64,000 nucleotides of DNA from Phycisphaerales bacterium AB-hyl4. GTDB lineage: Bacteria > Planctomycetota > Phycisphaerae > Phycisphaerales > Phycisphaeraceae. The position numbers and the translations under genes were made by a program. Under the pieces are notes generated by a model, which was not told the origin of the DNA, searched no databases, and worked only from the letters and a program-made list of their open reading frames with translations. The stretch covers positions 62,001 through 126,000 of the forward strand of contig JBGUBD010000009.1 in NCBI GenBank assembly GCA_041821185.1, written 5' to 3'. Shown here piece after piece: positions 19,578 through 28,682 of the stretch (position 1 is its first letter; every line of letters starts with the position of its first letter).

Positions 19578-20915
19578 ATGCCTGAAACACATTCCGGTTC
19601 GTCGATGTACATCGCGGCGTTGCAGGGGCGTTTGGAGCGGATGCTGCCTGAGGCGCTGGATGTGTTGCGCGAGATGGTGAACACGAACTCGTTTACGCGG
19701 AACGCGGCGGGGGTGGATCGTGTGGGCGACCTGACGTGGCAGTTGTTTGAATCGCTGGGGTTCACGGCGGATCGGCCGCAGGCGATCGACTGCACGATGG
19801 AGGCCCGGCCTGCGATGGGGCGACATCTGTTGATGACACGGCCGGGGCGCAGCGGGTTGCGAATCGGGCTCACGGGGCATCTGGATACAGTGTTCACGGA
19901 GCAGGAGGAACGCGAGCACGATTTCCGCTGGCGGGAAGAAGGCGAGCGGATCTACGGCCCGGGCACGGTGGATATGAAGGGGGGCAATGTGCTCAGTTGG
20001 ATGGTGCTCGCGGCGATACGCGAAGTGCATCCGGCGTTGTTCGACGAAGTGACGTGGGTGGTGATGTTCAACGCGGCGGAGGAGGGGCTGGACAGCGACT
20101 TCGGCGTGCATGCGCGGCGGTGCCTGGGGCCGGGGGTGAGTCCGGGGGGGAATCCGGGGGTGAATCCGGGGGCGCTTGCGAACCTGGTGTTCGAAGGCGG
20201 GCATCTGGTGGAGGGCGAGCATCGCCTGCTGGTGAAGCGAAAAGGCAGTGCGCGACTGCGAATTCGTGCGCGGGGGCGGGGGGCGCATGCGGGGGTGTGG
20301 CATGAACGAGGGGCGAACGCGATCGTGCAGTTGATCGACTGCCTGGGGCAGACCGCGAAGCTGACGGACTACGAGCGGGAACTGACGTGCAACATCGGCG
20401 TGATTCGAGGTGGCATGGCACCTAACCGTGTGCCGGACTTCGCCGAGGCGCTGGTGGAGTTGCGTGCGTATGACCCGGCGGTGCTTGAACAGGCGATCGC
20501 GGAGGGGCTGCGGATCGACGGCATGTCGACGGTGTGCAGTGCGGCGGACGGCTACGCGGCGCGGGTGGAGGCGCATTGCGAAAAGCATCTGCCGCCTTGG
20601 GCGAGCAACGCAGGGTCGGATCGACTGGCGGCGATGTGGCGTGAGGCGGGTGCCCGGCTGGGCATGGCAGTGGTGGGCACGAGCCGAGGGGGGTTGAGTG
20701 ATGGCAATCACACGTACGATGTGGTGCCGACGCTGGACGGGCTCGGGCCGGCGGGGGGCAACTCGCACAGTTGCATTCGGGCGGCAGACGGTTCGGTGGA
20801 CCAGGAATTCATGCTGCCGAGCACGTTCGTGCCGCGAGCGGCGATGACGGCGCTGGCGGTGGAGCGACTGGTCGCCGAGGCGGGAAAGGCGGGCAGGGGT
20901 GGGGGCGTCGTCTGA
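19578..20915 (+). CDS. M20-family metallopeptidase, carboxypeptidase-G2-like
   Basis: Zinc-dependent exopeptidase or amidohydrolase of the M20/M28-like group. Metal-site motifs appear in the right order: TGHLDTVF (His and catalytic Asp, about residue 100), YGPGTVDMKGG (bridging Asp), NAAEEG (catalytic Glu and metal Glu, about residue 160), and a C-terminal GGNSHS with the last metal His. A dimerisation domain with GRGAHAGVWHERGANAI sits between. The ATG at 19578 has GGGAAAG 8 nt upstream and gives 445 residues; the frame extends upstream to 19464 but those residues look non-coding. No signal peptide. A 12-bp tandem repeat at 20132-20167 adds SPGGNPGVNPG to a loop. Substrate unknown. Confidence 0.87.
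   Translation: MPETHSGSSMYIAALQGRLERMLPEALDVLREMVNTNSFTRNAAGVDRVGDLTWQLFESLGFTADRPQAIDCTMEARPAMGRHLLMTRPGRSGLRIGLTGHLDTVFTEQEEREHDFRWREEGERIYGPGTVDMKGGNVLSWMVLAAIREVHPALFDEVTWVVMFNAAEEGLDSDFGVHARRCLGPGVSPGGNPGVNPGALANLVFEGGHLVEGEHRLLVKRKGSARLRIRARGRGAHAGVWHERGANAIVQLIDCLGQTAKLTDYERELTCNIGVIRGGMAPNRVPDFAEALVELRAYDPAVLEQAIAEGLRIDGMSTVCSAADGYAARVEAHCEKHLPPWASNAGSDRLAAMWREAGARLGMAVVGTSRGGLSDGNHTYDVVPTLDGLGPAGGNSHSCIRAADGSVDQEFMLPSTFVPRAAMTALAVERLVAEAGKAGRGGGVV
20132..20172 (+). repeat. Three tandem 12-bp units inside the M20 peptidase gene
   Basis: GGGGGTGAGTCC, GGGGGGGAATCC and GGGGGTGAATCC follow one another, then GGGGG. Because the unit is 12 bp it keeps the frame and encodes a Gly-Val-Ser/Asn-Pro type repeat, probably a surface loop of variable length. 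Confidence 0.7.
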
Positions 20916-21173
20916 TACTATCAAATTTTGCGGGTGATCGGTCGCGTGTGGTCTGGGTGTAAGGCCCTATATTTTCAGGATTTTATCGGTATTTGGTGGC
21001 GGTTGTCGTTGGTGGGCGGTGGTGGCGATCTGTGAGAAAATGATTGCGGTGGGGCTGGTGGGGCAGTATGATACCACCAGATGGCGTCGCGGCCGGCTCA
21101 GTCGATATTGAGCGTTTGCGACGCGTTTGTGTGGGATGTCCGGTCGGGTTCTTAACGAGGAAGATGTCTGATC

Positions 21174-22379
21174 ATGTCCAACGGCGAAGCGATAACCCGC
21201 TCGGAATCGGTCGCGGCGGTGCTGCGGACGGCGATCGAGCGCGGGACGTGGGCGGTTGGCGCGCGGTTGCCTTCGACGCGGCAGCTTGCGTCGGACCATC
21301 AGACGAGTTTGTCGACGGTGCACAGCGCGCTGCGTGAGTTGGAGATGCTGGGTATGGTCGAACGGCGGGCGCGCAGCGGCATTCGCGTGGCGCGTCGGCA
21401 TCCGACGATGGCGGGGCCGCGGGGCGGGTCGGCGACGACGACGCGGCAGGTGGCGGTGGTGCTGGTGCGCTGGCGGGAAGATTACAGCGATTCGTGGTCG
21501 CATGAAGCGGTGATCGAGACGCAGCATTGCATCGCGGCGGCGGGGTTTCATGTTCTGCCATTGTTTGTCGATCCGCACGCGGACGATGCGCTGGACCAGT
21601 TGAAGCGGCATTTAAGTGATGCGTCGGCGTCGCTGGCGGGTGTGATCCTGATCAACTCGTCGTTGTTGCGGGACGTGCCGAGCTGGCTTGATGGGCAGGA
21701 GACGCCCTGGGTGTACCTGAACAAGCCGAGCGAGCAGGCGGTGTCGAATTATGTGGGGATTGATTACTCGGCGAGCTTTGCGTTGGGACATTGCCTGGCG
21801 CGGATGGAACTGAGTCGGATTCTGGCGTTGGGCTTGACGCCGACGGGTTCGCCGACGGGGCGGGCGAAGCTGACGGAGCTGATTCGCGGTTACATGGCGG
21901 CGAGCGGTCGGACGCCTGAGTTGCAATGCTGGTCGAGCGCGGATGATCCGGACCGGGCGGCGCGGTTTGCGTTTTTGTGTGATCGGCTTGAGCAGCCGAA
22001 TCGGCCGGAGGTGATCTTCGGCAGTTCGGACGCGGCGGCGCTGCAGGCGTTGCGGGCCTGTCGGCAGGTGGGGCTGGACGTGCCGGGCGACGTTCGGCTG
22101 GTGGGCGGGACGGGGGTGAGTTTCTCGGCGCATACGAGCCCATCGCTGACGGTGATTGGTCAGACGGCGCGGCAAGCGGCGCGCGTTGCTTTGGACATGT
22201 TGCAGGAAATGGTCAAATCCGGCGAGAAACGTCTACCGGCGCGTGATGTGCCGGCTCGCCTGGCAATCCGTGATTCACTTCCCATTCCGGATGCCGTCCT
22301 CGAAGCGTTACCTGAAACGCTGCATTCATTGGTAGGCCTGCATCCACTCTCACGGCGTCCAGCGTCGAAAGGAGCTTGA
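21174..22379 (+). CDS. GntR-type winged-helix regulator with LacI-like ligand domain
   Basis: A 401-residue transcription regulator. Residues about 8-70 are a GntR winged helix: [40 protein letters not shown], and [14 protein letters not shown]. Residues about 85-390 resemble the two-lobed sugar-sensing domain of LacI/GalR ([79 protein letters not shown]). It most likely senses a sugar and controls the following genes; the pseudopilin gene starts 3 bases after its stop, so it appears co-transcribed with cluster 1. I could not identify its operator. Start ATG 21174 with GAGGA upstream. Confidence 0.88.
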   Translation: MSNGEAITRSESVAAVLRTAIERGTWAVGARLPSTRQLASDHQTSLSTVHSALRELEMLGMVERRARSGIRVARRHPTMAGPRGGSATTTRQVAVVLVRWREDYSDSWSHEAVIETQHCIAAAGFHVLPLFVDPHADDALDQLKRHLSDASASLAGVILINSSLLRDVPSWLDGQETPWVYLNKPSEQAVSNYVGIDYSASFALGHCLARMELSRILALGLTPTGSPTGRAKLTELIRGYMAASGRTPELQCWSSADDPDRAARFAFLCDRLEQPNRPEVIFGSSDAAALQALRACRQVGLDVPGDVRLVGGTGVSFSAHTSPSLTVIGQTARQAARVALDMLQEMVKSGEKRLPARDVPARLAIRDSLPIPDAVLEALPETLHSLVGLHPLSRRPASKGA

Positions 22380-22381
22380 GT

Positions 22382-23110
22382 ATGTCTGTTCAACGAACTT
22401 CTGGTTTCACACTAATTGAGCTACTTGTTGTCATAAGCATCATAGCTTTGCTTATTGCAATTCTGCTGCCGGCGCTTGCCGCGGCGCGGGAGTCGGCGCG
22501 GCAGATTCAGTGCGTCAGTGGGATGCGCCAGATCGGGCTGGCGAATGTGATGTACCAGAACGATTTTGATGACCGTTTCGTACCTTACCAGGGTGAGCAT
22601 GGTCCGATCGGGACCAATGCGCCGGGGCCGGATCACTGGACGTGGCCGGGCATGCTGACGTTGCGGTTGGAGTTGATATCCGACCGGGAGGTGATGGCGT
22701 GTCCGTCGAGCGAGCGTACTCGTCCTTGGGCGAATACGAGGTTGTGGCGGTCGGGTTTCTGGCGGTATGTGCATTATGGGGTGAATAATCGTTACCTGCA
22801 TGGCGGGCATGATGTCAGCAGTCGCGATGATCATGTTTCGGCGCGGATTTCAGAACTGACACGGCCGTCGCGAACGATCAGCATGGTGGACTCGCGTCAT
22901 GCGAGTAACCAAACGTTGGGCAACTATTATGCGAACCCTTACAACAACGGCAGCCGAGCGGAGGCCCGCCACGCCGGTGGTGCGGTCAGCGTGATTTGGG
23001 CCGATGGTCATGGTTCGACCGTTCGTACGCCGAACCCGAACAATCCGTATACGGAAGACGGCCTGACGCGGGCGCTGCACCACGATCCCAACAACTGGGA
23101 AGTGGAGTGA
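22382..23110 (+). CDS. Type II pseudopilin-like protein (prepilin cleavage motif, H-x9-DG type)
   Basis: A 242-residue protein whose N-terminus is a canonical prepilin signal: short basic leader, then [31 protein letters not shown], with cleavage expected after Gly and Glu at +5. The body has [19 protein letters not shown], a recurring planctomycete segment, and [16 protein letters not shown], matching the H-x9-DG tail of this family. Such proteins are numerous in Planctomycetes and their role (pilus subunit, substrate adhesion or surface enzyme scaffold) is not established. Here it lies between a sugar regulator and a secreted lyase, which suggests expression with substrate use. The start is ATG 22382, 3 bases after the regulator stop. 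Confidence 0.88.
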   Translation: MSVQRTSGFTLIELLVVISIIALLIAILLPALAAARESARQIQCVSGMRQIGLANVMYQNDFDDRFVPYQGEHGPIGTNAPGPDHWTWPGMLTLRLELISDREVMACPSSERTRPWANTRLWRSGFWRYVHYGVNNRYLHGGHDVSSRDDHVSARISELTRPSRTISMVDSRHASNQTLGNYYANPYNNGSRAEARHAGGAVSVIWADGHGSTVRTPNPNNPYTEDGLTRALHHDPNNWEVE

Positions 23111-23220
23111 ACAGCTCGCGAGGCGGCCTGCGACGGCGGGTATGTGCCGACGGCGGCCGTCGCGGGCGAGTGTGTGTGGTGTTTGCATGAACGGGGCAGA
23201 TTGACTGTATGAGGAATGAC

Positions 23221-25851
23221 ATGGCCACGACGCGCGAACTGATTGTGGGCCTGCTCATCATCGTGATGATGGTGGCGGGCTGGGGGGATGTTGCGATGGC
23301 GACGGACACGCCGCGGCCGCGGTGGACGATGGAAGGCGATGTGGCGGAGGTGAAGTCGGAGCTGGCCGCGTGGCTGACGCTGGATGCGCGGACGGTGCGA
23401 GCCCGGGCGCAGGGGCGCGAGGCGGAGGCGTTGTTGAGCCTGGCGGAGAAGCTGCTGCTGCTGCGTGATGCGACGGACGAGGCGGGGCATGGCGAGCGGG
23501 CGGCGGCGTTGCTGGATGTGGCGCTGGCGGAAGTGGACGACGACCCGGCGGGGCAGATCACAACGGGCGGATCGCGCGATGAGGTGAACCTGGCGGTGCG
23601 CGATGCGGCGTACCTGCTGGCGTTGCGGTATTACGCGACGGGCGACGAGGCGGACGCGGACGCGGTGCGGCGGATCTTGCTGCGCTTTGCGGAGGTGGTG
23701 CCGGAGTGGCCGTTGTGGGATCGGCAGGGCGAGCAGCGGGCGCAGGATGATGCGCGATACTTTCGCGAATGGGACGGCCGGGGGATCTGGGGCACGTGGT
23801 TTCACATGGACCTGGAGCGGACGGCGGGCGTGTTGCGGGCGTATGACCTGGTGTATGACAGGCTGTCGGACGATGAGCGATCAGCGATTCGCGAGGGGCT
23901 TTTCGATCATCAGGTGCAGTTGATTGAGCGATGGCCGGTGGCGTATACGAATATGGTGGCGCACCGGATCATCGGGCTGGCGCAGTTGGGGCTGACGCTG
24001 CCTGAGCCGAAGTATGTGCACCTGGCGGTGAAGTATTACGAGAACATGTTGTATGTGTCGTTTTTTCCGGATGGGTTTTTCCGTGAGGCAAGCCCGTCGT
24101 ATCACACGATGCCAGCGACGCGGATGCAGCGGCGGATACCGAGTTTGTTGAAAGGTTACAGCGACCCGCCGGGCTATGAGCATCCGGAAACGGGTCGGCG
24201 GTTTGATGAACTGGACCTGGTGGCGAAGTATGCGCGGCATCATGAGCGATGGTGGCAGGCGTGGGATGTGCTCACGTTGCCGAACCGGACGACGCTGGCG
24301 GTGAACGACGCGGTGGCGGGGCGGACGGCGTGGTGGTCCGAGCGCGATCTGGATGTGACTGAGCCGAGGCTGCTGGGCACGACGGGCATTGGTGTGCTGG
24401 GGCATGGTGCTAGTGGCGAGCAGATGGAGGCGTATTTGCTGTTTGCCGGGTCGCATGGGCATGAGCATTACGACGTGTTGAACCTTGCGTGGTGGGCGCA
24501 TGGGCGGGAGGTTTTCAGCGAGACGAACTATCGGCCGGTATCGGGGTCGGACTCGACGCGGGAGTGGCATACGAGTAGCGCGGGGCACAATCTTGTGGTG
24601 ATCGACGGTGCGAATCAGCACGGCCGATTCCGCGGTCAGCAGCGTGAGCTTACAGAAGATGACGGGCTGCGCGGGATGGATACGTGGCGGTGGCGAAACG
24701 CGTCGATGAACCAGGGCGAGCTGCTGCTGTTTGATCCGTCGGCCGACGAGATGCAGGTGATCGAGGCGGAGGGTGAGCGGGCGTACTACCCGACGGCGAA
24801 GCTGTATCGACGTACGTTGGCGATGGCGACGTTGGGGGATGGTGACGGTTACCTGCTGGACATCTTCCGGGCGCGCGGCGGCAGCGAGCATGATTATGTA
24901 CTGCACGGCGGGTTGGATGAGAAGTATGAGCTTACGCATACCGTGGCGACCGAGCCGACGGAGGGGACGGCGCACAAGTACATCGCGTTGAAGGAGGCGG
25001 GATGGGCTGCGCCGCCGACGTCGTTCACGTTTGCGTATGAGGATGGTGTGCGGACGACGTCGCATGTGGTCGGGCCGACGAGTCTGGATGCGAAGGGTGA
25101 GTATGGCGTGCGATTTCTCGCGGGCGAAGCGCCGGCGATGCGGCGGGTCGGCTCGGCGCCGTTTGTGATGTTGCGTCGGCATGGCGGGCGCGAACTGGCA
25201 GAGCCGGGTGCGGAAAACACGTTTGTGCTGGTGCACGAAGCGCACCGCGATGCGGCGAAGGTCGCGTCGGCGGAACTGGTGTCGATGACATCGGACGACC
25301 CGGAGGCGGTGGTGGTGCGGGTAACGTTGGCGGATGGGCGGGAGGATGTTTTCTTCAGCACGCTGAGCGACGGTGAGATTCGACTGGCGGACGGGACTGT
25401 TTTTGAAGGTCGGCTGGGCTGGCAGCGGCGTGGCACGGACGGGCGCGAGACGTTGCGCGTGTTTGACGGTCGACGGCTGACCAACGCGGCGGGCGATGGT
25501 GTTCAGGGTGTGGAGCCGTTGCACGGTCGGGTGATGGCGACGCAGCGGGTGGAGGCGGGTGATGCGCGTGAAGCGCTTGTCGTCGATCGGCCGTTGCCTG
25601 ATGACGGAAGCCTGGTGGGGCGAACGGTGCACGTTGCGTTTGGCGATGAGATGACGTGGTCGTACCGGATTCGGTCGGTGGAGAATGATGCGAACGGCTC
25701 GGCGGTGGTGGAGCTTGAGCACGAGCCGGGCTTTGAGATTCGTGAGGATGGGGCGCTGGCGAAGATGCTGTTTTATCCGGGGTGGGGCTTTCGCGAGGCG
25801 GCGACGTTTCGCATTCCGGTGGGCGGGGTGTGGAAATCGGATGGGGATTGA
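23221..25851 (+). CDS. Secreted heparinase II/III-family protein
   Basis: An 876-residue exported protein; the signal peptide is TTRELIVGLLIIVMMVAGWG with cleavage near AMA. An alpha/alpha-toroid domain follows (about residues 30-370): YLLALRYYATGDEADADAV, FHMDLERTAGVLRAYDLVYD, and FPDGFFREASPSYHT, where the family places Asn, Tyr and His around the active site. The second half is a beta-sandwich with LLFAGSHGHEHYDVLNLAWWAHGREVF, the conserved His-rich strand of heparinase II/III lyases. Such enzymes cleave uronate-containing glycans by beta-elimination. ATG 23221 has AGGA well placed; ATG 23209 is the alternative. Substrate could be heparan-like, alginate-like or another acidic glycan. Confidence 0.85.
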   Translation: MATTRELIVGLLIIVMMVAGWGDVAMATDTPRPRWTMEGDVAEVKSELAAWLTLDARTVRARAQGREAEALLSLAEKLLLLRDATDEAGHGERAAALLDVALAEVDDDPAGQITTGGSRDEVNLAVRDAAYLLALRYYATGDEADADAVRRILLRFAEVVPEWPLWDRQGEQRAQDDARYFREWDGRGIWGTWFHMDLERTAGVLRAYDLVYDRLSDDERSAIREGLFDHQVQLIERWPVAYTNMVAHRIIGLAQLGLTLPEPKYVHLAVKYYENMLYVSFFPDGFFREASPSYHTMPATRMQRRIPSLLKGYSDPPGYEHPETGRRFDELDLVAKYARHHERWWQAWDVLTLPNRTTLAVNDAVAGRTAWWSERDLDVTEPRLLGTTGIGVLGHGASGEQMEAYLLFAGSHGHEHYDVLNLAWWAHGREVFSETNYRPVSGSDSTREWHTSSAGHNLVVIDGANQHGRFRGQQRELTEDDGLRGMDTWRWRNASMNQGELLLFDPSADEMQVIEAEGERAYYPTAKLYRRTLAMATLGDGDGYLLDIFRARGGSEHDYVLHGGLDEKYELTHTVATEPTEGTAHKYIALKEAGWAAPPTSFTFAYEDGVRTTSHVVGPTSLDAKGEYGVRFLAGEAPAMRRVGSAPFVMLRRHGGRELAEPGAENTFVLVHEAHRDAAKVASAELVSMTSDDPEAVVVRVTLADGREDVFFSTLSDGEIRLADGTVFEGRLGWQRRGTDGRETLRVFDGRRLTNAAGDGVQGVEPLHGRVMATQRVEAGDAREALVVDRPLPDDGSLVGRTVHVAFGDEMTWSYRIRSVENDANGSAVVELEHEPGFEIREDGALAKMLFYPGWGFREAATFRIPVGGVWKSDGD

Positions 25852-25907
25852 GCGTTGATGTGTTTGTTATCGCGAGTAGCGATTGTTCTGGAAAGGTGTG
25901 TTTGACC

Positions 25908-27275
25908 ATGATCAGTTCGACATCAGACATTTATAGCGTTGGCATTGCCACCGTTGACATTACGCCGCCGGTGGGTACGCCGTTGGCGGGATTTGGTGAT
26001 CGATCGATTCATTCGTCGACGGCGGTGTATCACCCGCTGCGTGCGGTGGCGGTGGTGGTGGACGATGGCGAAACGCCGATGTTGCTGCTGAGTGCGGAGT
26101 GGATTGCTTTCAGCGGGATGAGCGAGCGTGTGCGGGGCCGACTTGCGGAGGTGACGGGTTTGCCGACGTCGTCGATCATTCTGTCGGCGACGCATACGCA
26201 TTGCGGACCGGTGATGAAGCCAAGGGATGTGGTGACGCACGGCCGTGTTGATAACGCGTACCTGGATCATGCGGTGGAGCGGATGGCGCATGCGGCGGAG
26301 ATGGCGTGGAAGCATCGCATCGCGGCGCGGCTGCGCAGCGGCGTGGGGCATTGCAGCCTGGCGATGTATCGGCGTGTGCCGGACCCGGCGAACCCGGGGC
26401 GGGTGTTGCGAGCGATGCGGCCGAACCCCGATGGGCCGACCGATCATGAAGTGGGCATTGTGACGATCGAGTCGCTGGACGGGATCGTGCGGGGCATCCT
26501 GTTCAACTATGCCTGTCATCCGACGTCGCGAAACGGTTTGATGATCGGCGGCGACTATGTGGGTTTTGCGTACGACTATTTGCAGGAGGCGTTCCCCTAC
26601 GCGCAGCCTTGCTTCGTGCAGGGGTGCGGCGGCGATCAGAAGCCGCGGCCGGCGGACTCGAAGGGTAATACGTTCGGCTTGCGCAAAGTTGAGCAGGTGC
26701 GTGAGATCGGATTTGAACTGGGGCAGGCGGTGGAGCAGGCGATTGCGAACGATTCGCTTGACACGGTGACCGGCGCGATTGCTGTCAAGCAGGCGATGGT
26801 CGAGTTGGAGACCGAGCCGCTTGACCGGTCGCTTGTGAAGTCGGAGTTGACGAACGACGCGCGGCCGACGAAGCAGCGGTGGGCGCGGTATCACCAGGAG
26901 CGGATCGAGCAGGGGCTGCCGGAGGAGCGGGCTGTGCCGTTTGAGGTGCAGACGTTGCGGTTTGGTAAATCGCTGGCGATGGCGACGTTCGCGGGTGAGA
27001 TGAGTGTGGAGCATGGGTTGCGGTTGAAGCGTGACCTTCGGCCTTACTTCAAGCATGTGATTCCGATGGCGTATACGAATGAGCTGGTGGGCTACGTGGC
27101 GTCGAAAGACCAGTTTGCGGAGTATGGCTACGAGGTGCTGGATGCGAACCAGAACCGAAAGCGCACCGGCCGATTCGTTGAAGAGACTGAAGACCGGATC
27201 CACGACGTTTGTGCCCGGCAGTTGCTGGGCAAGACGTTGCCCGTTGCGTCTGCGATGGAGGCGGCAACGAGCTGA
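25908..27275 (+). CDS. Neutral/alkaline ceramidase N-terminal-domain protein, copy 1
   Basis: A 455-residue protein of the family named for neutral ceramidases, but without their C-terminal domain and without a signal peptide. Motifs: GIATVDITPPVGTPLAGFGDR at the start, LSATHTHCGP with the zinc-binding His pair, NYACHPTSRNG, GGDYVGFAYDYLQ, and FVQGCGGDQKPR. In neutral ceramidase these build the zinc site and amide-hydrolysing pocket. As a short cytoplasmic protein in a sugar cluster it is more likely an N-acyl or ester hydrolase on a carbohydrate than a ceramidase; this is inference. The ATG at 25908 has GGAAAGG upstream; the open frame back to 25782 overlaps the heparinase gene and is not expected to be used. 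Confidence 0.82.
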   Translation: MISSTSDIYSVGIATVDITPPVGTPLAGFGDRSIHSSTAVYHPLRAVAVVVDDGETPMLLLSAEWIAFSGMSERVRGRLAEVTGLPTSSIILSATHTHCGPVMKPRDVVTHGRVDNAYLDHAVERMAHAAEMAWKHRIAARLRSGVGHCSLAMYRRVPDPANPGRVLRAMRPNPDGPTDHEVGIVTIESLDGIVRGILFNYACHPTSRNGLMIGGDYVGFAYDYLQEAFPYAQPCFVQGCGGDQKPRPADSKGNTFGLRKVEQVREIGFELGQAVEQAIANDSLDTVTGAIAVKQAMVELETEPLDRSLVKSELTNDARPTKQRWARYHQERIEQGLPEERAVPFEVQTLRFGKSLAMATFAGEMSVEHGLRLKRDLRPYFKHVIPMAYTNELVGYVASKDQFAEYGYEVLDANQNRKRTGRFVEETEDRIHDVCARQLLGKTLPVASAMEAATS

Positions 27276-27314
27276 TTGATATTGCAACGAAGTTTATGAA
27301 AGAGGAGCCGAGCG

Positions 27315-28682
27315 ATGACTTCCACGACTGCTGCGCGCGCTGCGACGGGTGCGAAAGGTCTGGCGATACAGGGTGCTGAGCCTGCGCTGCCGCCGAGCGA
27401 GGGTGATGAACGTTTGTTTCATTGGCCCATCGTGACCGCGGAGGATGAGCAGGCGGTGCTGGACGTGATGCGGGCGGGCACGATGTCGGGCACGTCGATT
27501 ACAAAGCAGTTCGAGGCCGAGTATGCGACGTGGCAGGGGTCGCGGCATGCGCTGTGCACGTGCAACGGCACGGCCGGGCTGACAGCGGCGATGTGGGCGT
27601 GTGGTGTTGGCGTGGGTGATGAGATCATCTGCCCGACGATCACGTACTGGGCGAGCGCTTCGCCGGCGTTGATGCTCGGGGCGACGGTGAACTTTGCGGA
27701 TATTGATGCGAAGACGCTTTGCATCGATCCGAATGACATTGAACATCGCATCGGCCCGCGGACGCGAGCGATCGTGGTGGTTAATTATGCCGGGCATCCC
27801 GCGGACTACGACCGGATCATGCCCCTTGCTCGCAAGCATGGATTGAAGGTGATCGAAGACAACTCGCATGCGCAAGGCTCGATGTACAAGGGCAAGATGT
27901 GCGGATCGCTGGGGGATATTGCGGCGGCGAGCCTGATGGCGGGCAAGGCGTTTCCCATCGGCGAAGGGGGCATCATCACGACTGACGACCCGAAGCTGTA
28001 TGAGCGGTGTGTAGCGTTCGGCCATTATGAACGCACGGGCGTGGCGAGCAACTACAACCCGGTTGATCAGCAGGTGCATGATGAAGGATTGCTGCGGTTC
28101 AAAGGCTTGCCGATGGGGGCGGCGAAGCATCGTTTGAACCAGATGTGTGCGGCGATGGGACGGGTGCAGTTGAAGTCTTACCCGGCTCGGATCGTGGAGA
28201 TTCAAAAGGCGATCAACCGATTCTGGGATCTGCTTGACGGTGTGCCGGGGTTGCGGCCGCACCGGATCGACGAGCCGAACTCGTCGATGGGCGGTTGGTA
28301 TTTTGCGCGTGGGCTTTACACGCCGGAAGAGCTTGGCGGACTGTCGGCCGAGCGGTTTTGCGAAGCGGTGCGAGCCGAGGGTGTGAAGGATTGTGCGCCG
28401 GTGTTAAACCGCTTGCTGCACACGCATGCTTATTTTCATGAGGCGGATGTGTTTGGCCATGGCAAGCCGACGGCGGTAGCGTTTGGTCAGCGCGATGTGC
28501 GGCAGGGGCCGGGCACGTTGCCGGTGGCTGAGCAGATGGCGGGGCGCGTGGTGGACGTGCCGTGGTTCAAGCATGATGACGCGGCGCGCATCGAGCAGTA
28601 CGCCGCGGCGTATCGCAAGGTGGCCGAGCACGCGCATGAATTGCTTGAAGCGGACAAGGCTGCGCAGGGAGCGGCGGGATGA
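27315..28682 (+). CDS. DegT/DnrJ/EryC1/StrS-family PLP aminotransferase, copy 1
   Basis: PLP-dependent sugar aminotransferase fold, 455 residues. Visible: LFHWPIVTAEDEQAVLDVM opening, TCNGTAGLTAAMWACGVG (PLP-phosphate region), ICPTITYWASASPAL, IVVVNYAGHPADYDRI, KVIEDNSHAQGSMYKG (Asp of the PLP pyridine contact) and ASLMAGKAFPIGEGG, whose Lys is the expected Schiff-base residue. The family aminates keto-sugars or, in reverse, removes amino groups. The gene at 56672 encodes a close paralogue, about four residues in five the same by eye. ATG 27315 has GAGGAG 7 nt upstream. The next gene overlaps by 4 bases, so coupling is tight. Confidence 0.9.
   Translation: MTSTTAARAATGAKGLAIQGAEPALPPSEGDERLFHWPIVTAEDEQAVLDVMRAGTMSGTSITKQFEAEYATWQGSRHALCTCNGTAGLTAAMWACGVGVGDEIICPTITYWASASPALMLGATVNFADIDAKTLCIDPNDIEHRIGPRTRAIVVVNYAGHPADYDRIMPLARKHGLKVIEDNSHAQGSMYKGKMCGSLGDIAAASLMAGKAFPIGEGGIITTDDPKLYERCVAFGHYERTGVASNYNPVDQQVHDEGLLRFKGLPMGAAKHRLNQMCAAMGRVQLKSYPARIVEIQKAINRFWDLLDGVPGLRPHRIDEPNSSMGGWYFARGLYTPEELGGLSAERFCEAVRAEGVKDCAPVLNRLLHTHAYFHEADVFGHGKPTAVAFGQRDVRQGPGTLPVAEQMAGRVVDVPWFKHDDAARIEQYAAAYRKVAEHAHELLEADKAAQGAAG

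Noticed and set aside
21174..22379. LacI-family regulator proper
   Set aside because: The DNA-binding part is a GntR-type winged helix, not the LacI HTH; only the sensor domain is LacI-like.
23881..25722. 613-codon minus-strand frame inside the heparinase-like gene
   Set aside because: Arg/His-rich antisense frame without motifs; heparinase II/III features are on the plus strand.
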